The notes: a model not told the origin generated them from the letters alone. 64,000 nt of DNA from Sphingomonadales bacterium (GCA_016721875.1 JADKHG010000014.1:372001-436000), one strand, 5' to 3'. Shown: positions 47,533 through 57,430, counted from the stretch's first letter. Made by a program: numbers and translations.

Positions 47533-49461
47533 ATGACCCAAAATCAACGATATGGCAGTGCGCTTTTCCTCGCTGCAACCATGTTAACCTCCCCTGCATT
47601 TGCCCAGCGCACCGACGACAATGCCGTGAGCAGTGCCGAGGATGCTTTTGGCAAGTCGGTAGGGGATGAACAGATTGGTTTGTATAATCCCGGGCTGGTG
47701 AGAGGCTTTTCCCCAGAGGCCGCCGGTAATTTGCGGATTGAAGGACTATATTTCGACCAGCGCGGGTCGCTGACCGACCGCTTGCTTGACGGCGCGACGA
47801 TGCGGGTTGGCATTTCGGCTCAGGGATATCCCTTTCCTGCTCCCACCGGAATAGCCGACTATGCACTGCGCAAACCGGGCCAGGAATTTATCGCTTCGAC
47901 TGCAATCTCTTACGGTCCCTTTGGTGGACGGACATTTGAGCTCGACACCCAATTGCCGTTGTCGGGTGATCGTCTGGGAATGACGGCAGGTATAGGCTTT
48001 TCAAAAGATGGCACCACTTATGGCAGCCTTTCCGAATATATGGGTTATGGCGGATCGCTGCGTTATGCTCCGTCGAAGAAATTTGAAATTCAGCCTTTTT
48101 GGGGGCGGATCGATGTCCGCGACGAAGAAGCGATGCCACTGTTATTCACCAGCGGTGATTTCTTTCCGCAGCGTTACAAGCGCACCGAATTTCATGGGCA
48201 GAAATGGGCAAAAAATATTGGCTTTGTCGAAAATTATGGGCTGGTCTCGCACGCAAATTTGGATGGATTTGAATTGGATTTCGGGCTGTTCCGCTCGCTG
48301 AATGAGTTTGAAAAAAGCCATTCCGATCTGATGTTCGACACCGATGCCAATGGCAATGTCGGGCAGCGGATCATTGTAGCGGACCGTGATGATTACAGCC
48401 GGTCAACCTCTGGCGAAGTCCGGCTGTCGCGCGCTTTTGTCGAAGGGCAAAGGCGGCACAAGCTGATAGCATCGGTGCGGGGCCGTTCTTTGAAACGTTC
48501 CTATGGCGGGTCGGCGCTGATTGATCTGGGAGCCAGCTATTCTGGGCGTGAAGATTTTCGTCCGGAACCGATTGCCAGCTTTGGCCCCAAGACTTTTGAT
48601 AGCGTCAGCCAGATGAATTTTGGTCCGGGCTATGAACTGCGATGGCAAAAGGTGGGGGAATTTAGCGCGGGTATTCAGAAACTGGACTATTCCAAACGCG
48701 TCGAGACTCCTGGCGGCATCCTGCCTGAAACAAAGGATAATGGCTGGCTCTACAGCGTCAACGCTGCTGCCTATCTGTCCGATACGGTTGCTCTCTATGG
48801 CGGCTATACGCGCGGGCTGGAGGAAAGCGATGTTGCCCCGGCAAACGCGATCAACCGCAACGAGGCTCCGCCTGCGATCCGCACCGAACAGAAGGATTTT
48901 GGTGTGCGCTGGGCGATAAATCCCAAAGTGTCGATGGTGCTTGGCTATTTCGATGTGCGCAAACCCTATTTCAACCTCGACACCGCCTCGCGCTTTCGCG
49001 AGCTCGGCGCGATCAATCATCGCGGGGTCGAACTGTCGGTGTCCGGCGAGATCGCACCCGGGCTGCGTGTCGTGGCCGGCACCGTTTACCTGGATGCCGA
49101 AATCAGCGGCGAAGAGGTTGACCTGGGGCTGATTGGCAGCCGCCCGGTCGGTGGCTTTCGTCTGCACACCATTGCCAATGCAAACTGGACGCTCCCTTGG
49201 CACAAGCCGCTGACATTGACTGCACGCTTTGAACGCACCAGCGACCGTCCCGCCAATGTGCAGAACACATTGTTCATTCCCGCACGCTGGGTGGGCAGTC
49301 TGGGCGCGCGCTATCGCGCCGAGATCGGCAAGGTGCCAGTGCTCGCACGCTTTAATGTGGACAATATCCTCAACACATGGGGCTGGGCCGCAGGCGGCAG
49401 CGGTTTCTTCATAAACAACGGCGCACGGCGATTTTTGTTCAGCCTTGCGGCGGACATTTGA
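47533..49461 (+). CDS. TonB-dependent receptor
   Basis: An outer-membrane receptor of 642 residues with a signal peptide (ALFLAATMLTSPAFAQ). Residues 30-120 are a short plug (VGDEQIGLYNPGLVRGFSPE, LRIEGLYFDQRGSLTDRLLD). The rest is a beta-barrel with typical NAVNxx-like strands, ending in FNVDNILNTWGW and FINNGARRFLFSLAADI. It resembles siderophore-type receptors but lacks a clear TonB box. The ligand is unknown. relA/spoT follows 77 bases downstream and may share transcription. Confidence 0.85.
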   Translation: MTQNQRYGSALFLAATMLTSPAFAQRTDDNAVSSAEDAFGKSVGDEQIGLYNPGLVRGFSPEAAGNLRIEGLYFDQRGSLTDRLLDGATMRVGISAQGYPFPAPTGIADYALRKPGQEFIASTAISYGPFGGRTFELDTQLPLSGDRLGMTAGIGFSKDGTTYGSLSEYMGYGGSLRYAPSKKFEIQPFWGRIDVRDEEAMPLLFTSGDFFPQRYKRTEFHGQKWAKNIGFVENYGLVSHANLDGFELDFGLFRSLNEFEKSHSDLMFDTDANGNVGQRIIVADRDDYSRSTSGEVRLSRAFVEGQRRHKLIASVRGRSLKRSYGGSALIDLGASYSGREDFRPEPIASFGPKTFDSVSQMNFGPGYELRWQKVGEFSAGIQKLDYSKRVETPGGILPETKDNGWLYSVNAAAYLSDTVALYGGYTRGLEESDVAPANAINRNEAPPAIRTEQKDFGVRWAINPKVSMVLGYFDVRKPYFNLDTASRFRELGAINHRGVELSVSGEIAPGLRVVAGTVYLDAEISGEEVDLGLIGSRPVGGFRLHTIANANWTLPWHKPLTLTARFERTSDRPANVQNTLFIPARWVGSLGARYRAEIGKVPVLARFNVDNILNTWGWAAGGSGFFINNGARRFLFSLAADI

Positions 49462-49538
49462 TCCGGTGGCGCGGCAAATAATTGCCTGAATTTAACTTTC
49501 CTGTTGCAACGCAGCGATATTCCCACAACTTGTAACCA

Positions 49539-51632
49539 ATGATGCGGCAATATGAATTGGTGGAACGGGTCAGGGCCTATAATCCCGATGTCGATGAGGA
49601 CAGGCTGAACCGCGCCTATGTCTTCACCGTGCAGATGCACGGCACCCAGACACGCGCATCTGGCGATCCCTATTTCAGCCATCCAGTCGAAGTTGCAGGT
49701 TTGATGACCGACCTGAGGATGGACGAAGACACGATTATCACCGCGTTGCTCCACGACACGGTCGAGGACACGTTGACCAGCATCGAGGATGTCGAGGCGC
49801 GGTTCGGGCCGGAGGTTGCGCGGCTGGTTGATGGCGTGACCAAGCTGTCGAAGATCGAAGCGCAGACCGAAGACGAGCGCGCGGCGGAGAATTTGCGCAA
49901 ATTCCTGTTGGCGATCTCGGATGATATCCGCGTATTGTTGGTCAAGCTGGCCGACCGGTTGCACAATATGCGCACGCTGCATTTCATCAAAAGCCCGGAG
50001 AAGCGGCGGCGGATCGCAAAAGAGACGATGGACATCTATGCGCCGCTCGCTGAGCGGATCGGCATGTACGAATATATGCACGAAATGCAGTTGCTGGCGT
50101 TCGAGCAGCTTGAGCCTGAGGGCTATGCCACAATCACCGGTCGGCTGGCACAGATTCGCGAGCAGGGTGACGTCAGGATCGAGGAAATCAGCCAGAAGAT
50201 GGCCGATGCCATGGACCGGGCGGGGTTGAAGGCCAAGGTTTATGGCCGCGAGAAACATCCCTATTCGATCTGGAAGAAGATGCAGGAACGCCATGTTGCC
50301 TTCGAACAGCTGACCGACATCAACGCCTTTCGGGTGATCGTCGATGATATTGAAAGCTGTTACCGGGCGCTTGGCGTGCTCCATCGCCGTTGGCAGATGG
50401 TGCCGGGTCGGTTCAAGGATTTCATCTCGACGCCAAAGCGCAACGGCTATCGGTCACTGCATACAACGGTGATGTTTGCGCAGAATATGCGGGTCGAAAT
50501 CCAGATTCGCAGCGCCGATATGCATCAGGCGGCGGAATATGGACTAGCGGCACACTGGGCCTATAAGCAGGATGACCAGCCCGACGGCCAGGCCGGATGG
50601 CTGCGCGATCTGATCGAAATTCTTGAAACCAGCCACGAGCCTGAAGAGCTGCTCGAAAACACGCGGATGGCGATGTATCAGGACCGGATTTTCGCTTTCA
50701 CCCCCAAGGGCGCGCTGCACCAGTTACCCAAAGGCGCGACTCCGGTCGATTTTGCCTATGCCGTCCATACCGATCTGGGTGACCGCGCCGTTGGAGCAAA
50801 AATCAACGGGCGGCATGTGCCGCTGCGCACTTTGCTCAACAATGGTGACATGGTCGATATTTTGACCAGCAAGGCGCATGTTCCCGACCCGGCATGGCTC
50901 AACTTTGCCGTCACCGGCAAGGCGCGTGCTGCGATCCGCCGCCATGTCCGCCACCGCGAACGCGACGAGATGATCTTGCTCGGCAAGAAGATTTATGAGG
51001 AAGTGGTCGAGCGCCTTCCCGCAAAGATTGGACAAAAGGCGTTGGCGGCAGCGGTCGAGCGGCTCCAGCTCAAAACCGCCGACGAATTAATGTATGCCGT
51101 TGGCGCGGGGAAAATATCGGATCGTCGATTGATCGTGGCGCTGGTGCCGGGCTTTGATGCCGATGCGATTGAAAGCGAATGGCCGAGCCAGGAACGCGCA
51201 ATTTCGATTCGCGGGCTGACTCCGGGCGTGGCCTATAATCTTGGCGAATGCTGCCACCCGATTCCCGGCGACCGCATTGTCGGCCTGCGTCTGCCCGATG
51301 CCCCGGTCGAAGTGCACACAATCCATTGCGACAAGCTGGTGAGCGGCACCGACGCCGACTGGGTTGATTTGAGCTGGGGACAGGGCAGCGACGGCGGTGC
51401 CGCGCGGCTGCGTGTCATTGTCCACAATCGTCCTGGGATGCTCGCCGAAATGGCGGGGATATTCGGCTTTCACAAGGCGAACATCTTGAACCTGCGGATG
51501 ACCGCGCGCGATAGCGCCTTTCACACTTTCGAGGTCGATCTTGAGGTGCACGACCTGCACCATTTGATGCGGATCATATCGGCACTCAGGGCTTCCGACG
51601 CAGTGGCGCAGGCGGATAGGCTGTTTAGCTAG
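49539..51632 (+). CDS. rsh: bifunctional (p)ppGpp synthetase/hydrolase (RelA/SpoT homologue)
   Basis: The single long RSH enzyme of the stringent response, 697 residues. Domains in order: HD hydrolase with SHPVEVAGLM and LLHDTVEDT (residues 45-80); synthetase with REKHPYSIWKKMQ and EQLTDINAFRVIVDDIESCY (about 232-275) and GYRSLHTTV; TGS domain with IFAFTPKGALHQLPKGATPV (about 385); and a C-terminal ACT domain from RLRVIVHNRPGMLAEMAGIF. Hydrolase His-Asp residues are present, so both activities are expected. The ribosome site is weak. Its 3' end overlaps the next convergent gene by four bases. Confidence 0.95.
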   Translation: MMRQYELVERVRAYNPDVDEDRLNRAYVFTVQMHGTQTRASGDPYFSHPVEVAGLMTDLRMDEDTIITALLHDTVEDTLTSIEDVEARFGPEVARLVDGVTKLSKIEAQTEDERAAENLRKFLLAISDDIRVLLVKLADRLHNMRTLHFIKSPEKRRRIAKETMDIYAPLAERIGMYEYMHEMQLLAFEQLEPEGYATITGRLAQIREQGDVRIEEISQKMADAMDRAGLKAKVYGREKHPYSIWKKMQERHVAFEQLTDINAFRVIVDDIESCYRALGVLHRRWQMVPGRFKDFISTPKRNGYRSLHTTVMFAQNMRVEIQIRSADMHQAAEYGLAAHWAYKQDDQPDGQAGWLRDLIEILETSHEPEELLENTRMAMYQDRIFAFTPKGALHQLPKGATPVDFAYAVHTDLGDRAVGAKINGRHVPLRTLLNNGDMVDILTSKAHVPDPAWLNFAVTGKARAAIRRHVRHRERDEMILLGKKIYEEVVERLPAKIGQKALAAAVERLQLKTADELMYAVGAGKISDRRLIVALVPGFDADAIESEWPSQERAISIRGLTPGVAYNLGECCHPIPGDRIVGLRLPDAPVEVHTIHCDKLVSGTDADWVDLSWGQGSDGGAARLRVIVHNRPGMLAEMAGIFGFHKANILNLRMTARDSAFHTFEVDLEVHDLHHLMRIISALRASDAVAQADRLFS

Positions 51633-52066
51633 CGATCATAATCGCCCACATAAACCTCGCCGCGTTGGACATAGCCCTTTTCGACCATTTCCTTTCGATA
51701 ATCTTTGCGCGCATCGATCAGTTCGCGATTATATTCGGACCATGCCTCGCGCTTGTCTTGTGCGGTTTTGGCGCGGCGTAAATCCTTGCGCAGTTCGTTC
51801 TCCGCCTCTTCGACGTCGGATTTATAGTCATACCAGTAATTGTTGCGCACGCCAGCGAGCGGCGCCTGCAAAATGTGCGAATGCGCAGTGGGCCCCGGAT
51901 GGGCGTTCGCTTTATACGCCCAAGCAGCACCCAGCACCGCCAATGCGGTTGCGGTTACCAACACACCCAGCCGAATTTTTGATGGCCCCTGCGGCTCTTC
52001 CAACCTCAATGGCTCACGCAGGCGGGGGCGGGGCTTGTTATGCCCTTCACGGAAAACTCCGGTCAT
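51629..52066 (-). CDS. small membrane protein of unknown function with charged helix
   Basis: A 145-residue protein. A basic, proline-rich N-terminus (about 1-30) is followed by one membrane helix (IRLGVLVTATALAVLGAAWA) and then a highly charged, probably coiled-coil segment (DVEEAENELRKDLRRAKTAQ). The tail ends GEVYVGDYDR. No known family was recognised. It lies where cobT would be expected downstream of cobS but has no CobT features. Confidence 0.65.
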   Translation of the reverse strand: MTGVFREGHNKPRPRLREPLRLEEPQGPSKIRLGVLVTATALAVLGAAWAYKANAHPGPTAHSHILQAPLAGVRNNYWYDYKSDVEEAENELRKDLRRAKTAQDKREAWSEYNRELIDARKDYRKEMVEKGYVQRGEVYVGDYDR

Positions 52067-52209
52067 TTACTATCTCCAGCGCCCCCGGTTGCGACTCCGG
52101 TCCCCTTTGGCACTGGTTCTGACGCCGAATTCTGTCTCGGATATGAACAGCCTTAGGGCAATCAAGGCCAGTCGAGCCAGTCTCGCGGTGGCCCGATGCT
52201 CTTGTCGTG

Positions 52210-53202
52210 TCAGGCCTTACCCACAACGCTTTCGGGCAATTCCTTGCCAAAAACGCGCTGATAATATTCTGCCACCAATGTCCGCTCAGCCTCATCACAT
52301 TTGTTGAGGAAAGACAGGCGGAAGGCAAAACCCAGATCTTTGAAGATCGCCGCATTCTGCGCCCAGGTGATCACGGTGCGCGGGCTCATCACGGTGGAGA
52401 TATCGCCGTTGATGAAGCCTTGTCGTGTCAGGTCGGCGACCTTGACCATATTGGCGACATCCTCGGCATTGGTGCCTTCGGACTTGGCGAGGACGATCTC
52501 TGCCTCGACTTGTGCAGGCAGATAGTTGAGGCCGACGACAATGTTCCACCGGTCCATCTGCCCCTGGTTGATCTGTTGGGTGCCGTGGTACAGCCCGCTG
52601 GTATCGCCAAGGCCAACGGTGTTGGCGGTGGCGAACATGCGGAACCACGGGTTGGGGCGGATTACGCGGTTCTGGTCGAGCAGGGTTAGCTTGCCTTCGG
52701 TCTCCAGCACGCGCTGGATTACGAACATCACATCGGGGCGGCCCGCGTCATATTCGTCGAAAACCAATGCCGTCGGCGTTTGCAGCGCCCATGGGAGAAG
52801 GCCTTCGCGGAATTCGGTAACCTGTACGCCGTCACGCAGCACAATCGCGTCGCGCCCGATCAGGTCAATCCGGCTGATATGCGCGTCAAGGTTGATGCGG
52901 ATGCACGGCCATTTGAGGCGCGCTGCGACCTGTTCGATATGCGTCGATTTGCCCGTTCCGTGATAGCCTTGCACCATAACCCGACGGTTGTGGGCAAAGC
53001 CTGCAAGGATGGCGAGCGTGGTGTCGGGGTCAAAGACGTAGGAGGCGTCAAAATCGGGAACGCGCTCGTCGGCTTCGCTGAAGGCGGGGCATTCCATATC
53101 GACATCGATGCCGAACATCTCGCGCACCGAAACCTTGGTGTCGGGTGCTTCAAGGACAGTCATGCTGCGGCTGTCGGGCTGGATATTCGGAATGTCGGTC
53201 AT
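52210..53202 (-). CDS. cobS: cobaltochelatase-type AAA+ ATPase CobS
   Basis: A 330-residue MoxR-like AAA+ protein matching CobS, the ATPase of aerobic cobalt insertion into hydrogenobyrinic acid diamide. Features are VQGYHGTGKSTHIEQVAARL with Walker A at residues 79-87, ALVFDEYDAGRPDVMFVIQR with Walker B, and sensor-1 type FRMFATANTVGLGDTSGLYH. Its normal partner CobT is not in the window. Sphingomonads often keep cobS/cobT-like pairs away from cobalamin genes, so a role in another metallo- or protein-remodelling pathway is possible. Confidence 0.9.
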   Translation of the reverse strand: MTDIPNIQPDSRSMTVLEAPDTKVSVREMFGIDVDMECPAFSEADERVPDFDASYVFDPDTTLAILAGFAHNRRVMVQGYHGTGKSTHIEQVAARLKWPCIRINLDAHISRIDLIGRDAIVLRDGVQVTEFREGLLPWALQTPTALVFDEYDAGRPDVMFVIQRVLETEGKLTLLDQNRVIRPNPWFRMFATANTVGLGDTSGLYHGTQQINQGQMDRWNIVVGLNYLPAQVEAEIVLAKSEGTNAEDVANMVKVADLTRQGFINGDISTVMSPRTVITWAQNAAIFKDLGFAFRLSFLNKCDEAERTLVAEYYQRVFGKELPESVVGKA

Positions 53203-53286
53203 GGGATTCTCGGTTGGTGTCGCCTATAGTCGAGGGGTTGCCTATAGGCAGGGCGGGACGGTTGCAAAGCCTTTTTTGGCGGAAAT

Positions 53287-53724
53287 CTAAAGCAGATCGA
53301 GCGCCTTTAGCACGGCGGACTGATCATAATAGGGGCGCTCGCAGACAATTTTGTCGCTGCCGGGTGCGAATTCGAAACTGGCGGCCATGCGGATGCGAAA
53401 CGCTTTGCCAGTCGCCTCGACAATGCCGGATGGAAGAAGCAGCGGACCCAGATGCGTGCCGGTCAGCCAGAATTCGACCAACACGGTATCGGTGGCGTCA
53501 TCAGCGGCGATCGAAATCACCTCATTGCCCTGATCAGGAAAGGGCGTGCGCGATGCGGCAAAATAGCCGCGGACGGCCTCTTCGCCGTCAAAAACCGTGC
53601 CGGGTCCCAATAATTCGTAGCGCGGATGGTCAAAGGTCGCGATCACGCCGTCCCAATCATGGGTGATTTCCAACGCCATGTGGTGGCGGACGGTTGCGAT
53701 TCGGCGGGCTGACAGGTCGGGCAT
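53287..53724 (-). CDS. NTF2-like/SnoaL-type protein
   Basis: A 145-residue protein with the cone-shaped NTF2-like pattern: an N-terminal helix pair (RRIATVRHHMALEITHDWDG, VIATF), GPGTVFDGEEAVRGYFAASR, a central sheet (TDTVLVEFWLTGTHLGPLLL) and a strand ending AASFEFAPGSDKIVCERPYYD. Members bind or isomerise small molecules; no specific activity can be given. It sits between the DnaJ-like gene and cobS on the same strand. Confidence 0.75.
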   Translation of the reverse strand: MPDLSARRIATVRHHMALEITHDWDGVIATFDHPRYELLGPGTVFDGEEAVRGYFAASRTPFPDQGNEVISIAADDATDTVLVEFWLTGTHLGPLLLPSGIVEATGKAFRIRMAASFEFAPGSDKIVCERPYYDQSAVLKALDLL

Positions 53725-53735
53725 GGAAAATCCTT

Positions 53736-54344
53736 TCAGGCAAAAACAGGCGCGGCACGGAGATGTTGATAGGCCTCAACCACCGCCTGCAGTTTTGATT
53801 CGAACGAACGGTCACCACCGTTGCGGTCAGGGTGATATTGACGCAACAGCTGCGAATAGGCTGCGCGCAGGTCCGATCGGCTGGCATTGATTTCCAAACC
53901 GAGCGTTTTCAATGCGGATCGATCCTCAGTGCTGAGCGATCGGCCATCGCTTCGCATTTTGGGCATTGCGTCTTCCATCCGGCCGCGAAACCGGGCGCTG
54001 ATCGCGTCAAGCGGATCGTTGAAATCGGCCCATTTGGGAGGCGAATCGACGTTGCCATTGGCGCGGAAGGCGCGGGTTTCGCTGGGCCAGACATTCAACG
54101 GACTTTGCGCCTTCGCGATTTCCTCTGCACTCAATCCGTCGAACCAATCATAACCCGCATTATATTCGCGCACATGATCGAGGCAGAACCAGAGATAGTC
54201 GCCGGGACCATTGGGACCGGGAGCTTTTCCATAGGGGTTAGGCGCGCGGAACTCACCCAACCGGTCGCATCGGGGATGTTCGCACAGCCGCCGCGTCCCG
54301 CGCATGCGGCCATGGAATCGATCGGGATTGCGCGGGGCGGACAT
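53736..54344 (-). CDS. DnaJ-domain protein with N-terminal cysteine motif
   Basis: A 202-residue co-chaperone-like protein. I start at ATG 54344, divergent from bolA. The N-terminal part has a Cys/His group (C21, C26, C54, H57 in CEHPRC and WFCLDH) that could bind zinc. The J-domain is at the C-terminus (about 145-200): ALKTLGLEINASRSDLRAAY, QYHPDRNGGD with HPD at 171-173, and VVEAYQHLR. A C-terminal J-domain recalls the sphingomonad/rhizobial proteins encoded next to cobS. Confidence 0.88.
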   Translation of the reverse strand: MSAPRNPDRFHGRMRGTRRLCEHPRCDRLGEFRAPNPYGKAPGPNGPGDYLWFCLDHVREYNAGYDWFDGLSAEEIAKAQSPLNVWPSETRAFRANGNVDSPPKWADFNDPLDAISARFRGRMEDAMPKMRSDGRSLSTEDRSALKTLGLEINASRSDLRAAYSQLLRQYHPDRNGGDRSFESKLQAVVEAYQHLRAAPVFA

Positions 54345-54389
54345 GATTTTCCCTTGGCCAAAGTAAACCGATATGGGAAGAGGGCAGTC

Positions 54390-54665
54390 ATGACAAAAGG
54401 CCCCCTGCAATCCGAAATGGAAAAGCTGCTTTCCGCCGCATTTGAGCCCTCCCGCCTCGCGGTGATCAACGACAGCGCGAGCCATCATGGCCATTCGGGT
54501 GATGATGGATCGGGCGAAAGCCACTTCACCGTTGAGATAGAAAGCGCCGCTTTTGCCGGGGTCAACCGCGTGCTGCGGCAACGCATGGTCAATCAGGCGC
54601 TGGGCGATATTCCGGGGCAGCGTGTCCATGCGTTGGCGATCAAGGCAAAGGCGCCGGGGGAGTAA
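54390..54665 (+). CDS. BolA family protein
   Basis: A 91-residue BolA-like protein, which works with monothiol glutaredoxins in iron-sulfur trafficking or acts as a regulator. Marks are MEKLLSAAFEPSRLAVINDS, the histidine segment SHHGHSGDDGSGESHFTVEI and VNRVLRQRMVNQALG. The ATG at 54390 gives the standard length, although the frame is open far upstream. Divergent from the DnaJ gene with 45 bases between starts. Confidence 0.92.
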   Translation: MTKGPLQSEMEKLLSAAFEPSRLAVINDSASHHGHSGDDGSGESHFTVEIESAAFAGVNRVLRQRMVNQALGDIPGQRVHALAIKAKAPGE

Positions 54666-54771
54666 GCCGCTCGCTCAGTTCCTTGCTTGCCAAGGCCTTA
54701 CAGCGTAATCGTCTGTGATTGCCGATCAATCCGATGCCGGTTTGGGATCGCAAAATCAGGAAGGGGGAGCA

Positions 54772-55611
54772 ATGCTGCTGTCGCGAACCTATCGGCCTTC
54801 TGCCGATCTCGCTCCCTATATCCGCCGTTTTTATGTTTTCGAAGCGCCGTTGCCCGATGGCGCGGTGATCGAAGATTTCCTATTGGCTGAAACCGCGTTT
54901 GTCCGCTGTTTGCTGCGAGGAGATTGGGCCGCGCAAACCCATGGCGACGAATGGAATACGGCGGGCAATGTCGTATTTTTCGGCGCCAACAGCCGACCTT
55001 TGCGGGTCAGGGTGAAAGGCGGTTTTGCAGTGACCGGCTTTGCAATCCGGCCGAGCGGTTGGAATGCGCTTTTCGCAGAATCCCATGATTCGCTGTCGAA
55101 CCAAATGTTACCCTTGCAGCAATTGTGGGGCGAACTGGCGGAGACACTTTATGCAGGGGTTGCAGCGGCTGTCGACGATGCAGGACAATTGGCTGCGATG
55201 GAAGCAGCCTTGCGAGAGCGAATTGCCTTGATGCGTTCGCCCGATGCCGATCTGCAAATGGCGCGTTTTGAAGTGATCGCCCGCACCGACAGCACCATGC
55301 GCGTCGAAGATGCTGCGACGGAAATCGGCTTGTCGGTCCGGCAGCTTGAGCGGCGCTGCCTGGCCACATTTGGTCTGACACCAAAGGCGATTTTGCGGCG
55401 AAGCCGGTTTCTTGATACCGCGACCGCGCTGCGAGGCTTCAGTAGCCCCAGCGAGCGCGAACTGGATGCGCTACGCTATTTTGATCAATCGCATATGAGC
55501 AAAGAATTCAAGCTGTTCACGGGGATGACTCCGCGCACATTTGCAAATGCGGTAACGCCGCTGCAAACCGCAGGCTTGAAGTTACGCGAAGAAGGCCGTT
55601 TCGAGGATTAA
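54772..55611 (+). CDS. AraC-family transcriptional regulator
   Basis: A 279-residue regulator. I start at ATG 54772 (MLLSRTYRPSADLAPYIRRF) because AAGGGGGAG lies just upstream. The N-terminal domain (1-150) matches the AraC-associated DUF6597-type fold. The C-terminal double helix-turn-helix (about 175-265) shows MRVEDAATEIGLSVRQLERR and the second helix DQSHMSKEFKLFTGMTPRTF. The inducer is unknown. The pirin gene follows 47 bases later. Confidence 0.88.
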   Translation: MLLSRTYRPSADLAPYIRRFYVFEAPLPDGAVIEDFLLAETAFVRCLLRGDWAAQTHGDEWNTAGNVVFFGANSRPLRVRVKGGFAVTGFAIRPSGWNALFAESHDSLSNQMLPLQQLWGELAETLYAGVAAAVDDAGQLAAMEAALRERIALMRSPDADLQMARFEVIARTDSTMRVEDAATEIGLSVRQLERRCLATFGLTPKAILRRSRFLDTATALRGFSSPSERELDALRYFDQSHMSKEFKLFTGMTPRTFANAVTPLQTAGLKLREEGRFED

Positions 55612-55658
55612 GGCGCGCACTGCCTTGACAAGAATGCCCACCGGGCAGATGTTTTGCG

Positions 55659-56540
55659 ATGCTGAAAATCACCCCCACCAGCCACGATCTGGGAATGTTC
55701 GAGGTGCGGCGCACACTTCCTAGCAAACCGCGCACGATGGTTGGGCCGTTTATCTTTGTCGACCAATTCGGTCCGGCGCATTTCGATATCGGGCGCGGCA
55801 TGGACGTGCGACCTCATCCGCATATCAATCTGGCGACAGTCACCTATTTGTTCGAAGGCGCGATCGACCATCGCGACAGTCTGGGGACTTATGCGACGAT
55901 CCGCTCCGGAGCATTGAACCTGATGACCGCAGGCAAAGGGATTGTTCATTCGGAACGAACACCACAAGCAGAACGCGCCGCCGGTTCGCCGATTTCGGGA
56001 ATGCAGACATGGTTGGCGCTGCCCGATGGCCAGGAAGAGATAGACCCTGCGTTCGAGCATATCGCCGCGGACTTCTTGCCGAAGGTCGAGGGTGACGGTG
56101 TCACAGCGACCATCATCATGGGCAGCCTGTGGGGACAGACAGCACCCACAACTCAACATGCCGCAACCATTTATGCCGACATTGCGATGCAGGCAGGGGC
56201 TACCCTGCCAATTGATGCCGAGGCAGACGAACGCGCGGTGCTGGTCGCAATGGGTAATGCCAACCTAGATGGTCAAGACCTCGAAACACACAGCCTCTAT
56301 GTTCTGCAACCCGGTGAGCCAATGATGCTTCGCGCCGACAGCGATGCCCGTGTGATGCTACTCGGCGGCGAGGCCTTCAAAACCCCGCGCCATGTCTGGT
56401 GGAACTTTGTCAGTTCGTCACGCGACCGGATCAATCAGGCCAAGGCTGACTGGAAGGCTGATCGCTTTCCAAAAGTGCCGGGGGATGACAAGGAATTCAT
56501 CCCGATCCCCGAAGTGCCACTGACGCGGAGTGAAACTTGA
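55659..56540 (+). CDS. pirin family protein
   Basis: A bicupin of 293 residues. The N-terminal cupin carries the metal ligands: RPHPHINLATVTYLFEGAID (two His near residues 53-55), HRDSLG and the Glu in GKGIVHSERTP. GSPISGMQTWLALPDG is the family linker, and MLLGGEAFKTPRHVWWNFVS ends the second cupin. Bacterial pirins have quercetinase activity or bind dehydrogenases. The stop overlaps the following hydrolase start by four bases. Confidence 0.93.
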   Translation: MLKITPTSHDLGMFEVRRTLPSKPRTMVGPFIFVDQFGPAHFDIGRGMDVRPHPHINLATVTYLFEGAIDHRDSLGTYATIRSGALNLMTAGKGIVHSERTPQAERAAGSPISGMQTWLALPDGQEEIDPAFEHIAADFLPKVEGDGVTATIIMGSLWGQTAPTTQHAATIYADIAMQAGATLPIDAEADERAVLVAMGNANLDGQDLETHSLYVLQPGEPMMLRADSDARVMLLGGEAFKTPRHVWWNFVSSSRDRINQAKADWKADRFPKVPGDDKEFIPIPEVPLTRSET

Positions 56541-57430
56541 CCTTGGAGCACCGTCGCATCTCGCTCTCGACCGGCGTTGAACTTGATGTCTGGACGCAAG
56601 GCGATCCCGCCAATCCGCCGATCCTGTTCCTGCACGGATTTCCCGAAAGCCACCGCACTTGGCGGCACCAGATGGCGGCACTGTCCGACCGCTATTATTG
56701 TTTCGCGCCGGACCAGCGTGGTTATGCGCGCTCGTCGAAGCCAACTTCGGTGGACGACTATGAGGCGGCCAAGCTGGTGGCCGATGTCTTTGCGCTCGCC
56801 GATGCGTTGGAAATCGACCGTTTCACTCTTGCTGCGCACGATTGGGGCGGTGCGATTGGTTGGGCGGCAGCGCTGACGCATCCAGACCGGGTCGAGCGGC
56901 TGGTGATCGCCAATGCTCCACATCCCTATATCTTTCAAAAAACGATTATCGAGGATTTGGACCAGAGGCGTGCCTCGCAATATATCCGTGTGTTTCGTGG
57001 CGACGCGTTGGAGCGGCAGATTGCCGAAAAGGGCCTCGACTGGTTTTTCGAGCATAGCTTTGCCCGGCATTTGCCTGCGGGTTCAGTCAGTGCCGAAGAT
57101 CGTGCTGCCTATCTCGACGAATGGAACCAGCCAGGCGCGTTGACCGCGATGTTCAACTGGTACCGTGCCTCGCCCACTGATGTGCCCGACATGGATGCCT
57201 TGGTTGAGGTGACAGCGTTTTTGCAGCGTCCTTTTCCGCAGGTGATCGTGCCAACTTTGGTCATCTGGGGCGTCAACGACCCGGCGCTGTTGCCGTGCCA
57301 GTTGGCAGGACTGGACACACTGGTTCGTGATCTGACGATCCGCAAAATCGACGCAGGCCATTTCTCGCCGTGGGAAGCACCGGAGGCGGTGACGCAGGCA
57401 ATGCGCGAATGGCTGGGCGTGGCCCGCTGA
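56537..57430 (+). CDS. alpha/beta hydrolase, epoxide-hydrolase-like
   Basis: A 297-residue alpha/beta hydrolase. The oxyanion-hole motif HGFPESHRTW starts at residue 33. The nucleophile is Asp102 in AAHDWGGAIGWA, which favours an epoxide hydrolase or haloalkane dehalogenase over an esterase. The late Asp (VNDPAL) and His (IDAGHFSPWEAPE) complete the triad. A cap domain lies at about 135-215, with Tyr residues for epoxide activation. The start overlaps the pirin stop by four bases; GTG or TTG starts nearby were not needed. Confidence 0.88.
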   Translation: MTLEHRRISLSTGVELDVWTQGDPANPPILFLHGFPESHRTWRHQMAALSDRYYCFAPDQRGYARSSKPTSVDDYEAAKLVADVFALADALEIDRFTLAAHDWGGAIGWAAALTHPDRVERLVIANAPHPYIFQKTIIEDLDQRRASQYIRVFRGDALERQIAEKGLDWFFEHSFARHLPAGSVSAEDRAAYLDEWNQPGALTAMFNWYRASPTDVPDMDALVEVTAFLQRPFPQVIVPTLVIWGVNDPALLPCQLAGLDTLVRDLTIRKIDAGHFSPWEAPEAVTQAMREWLGVAR

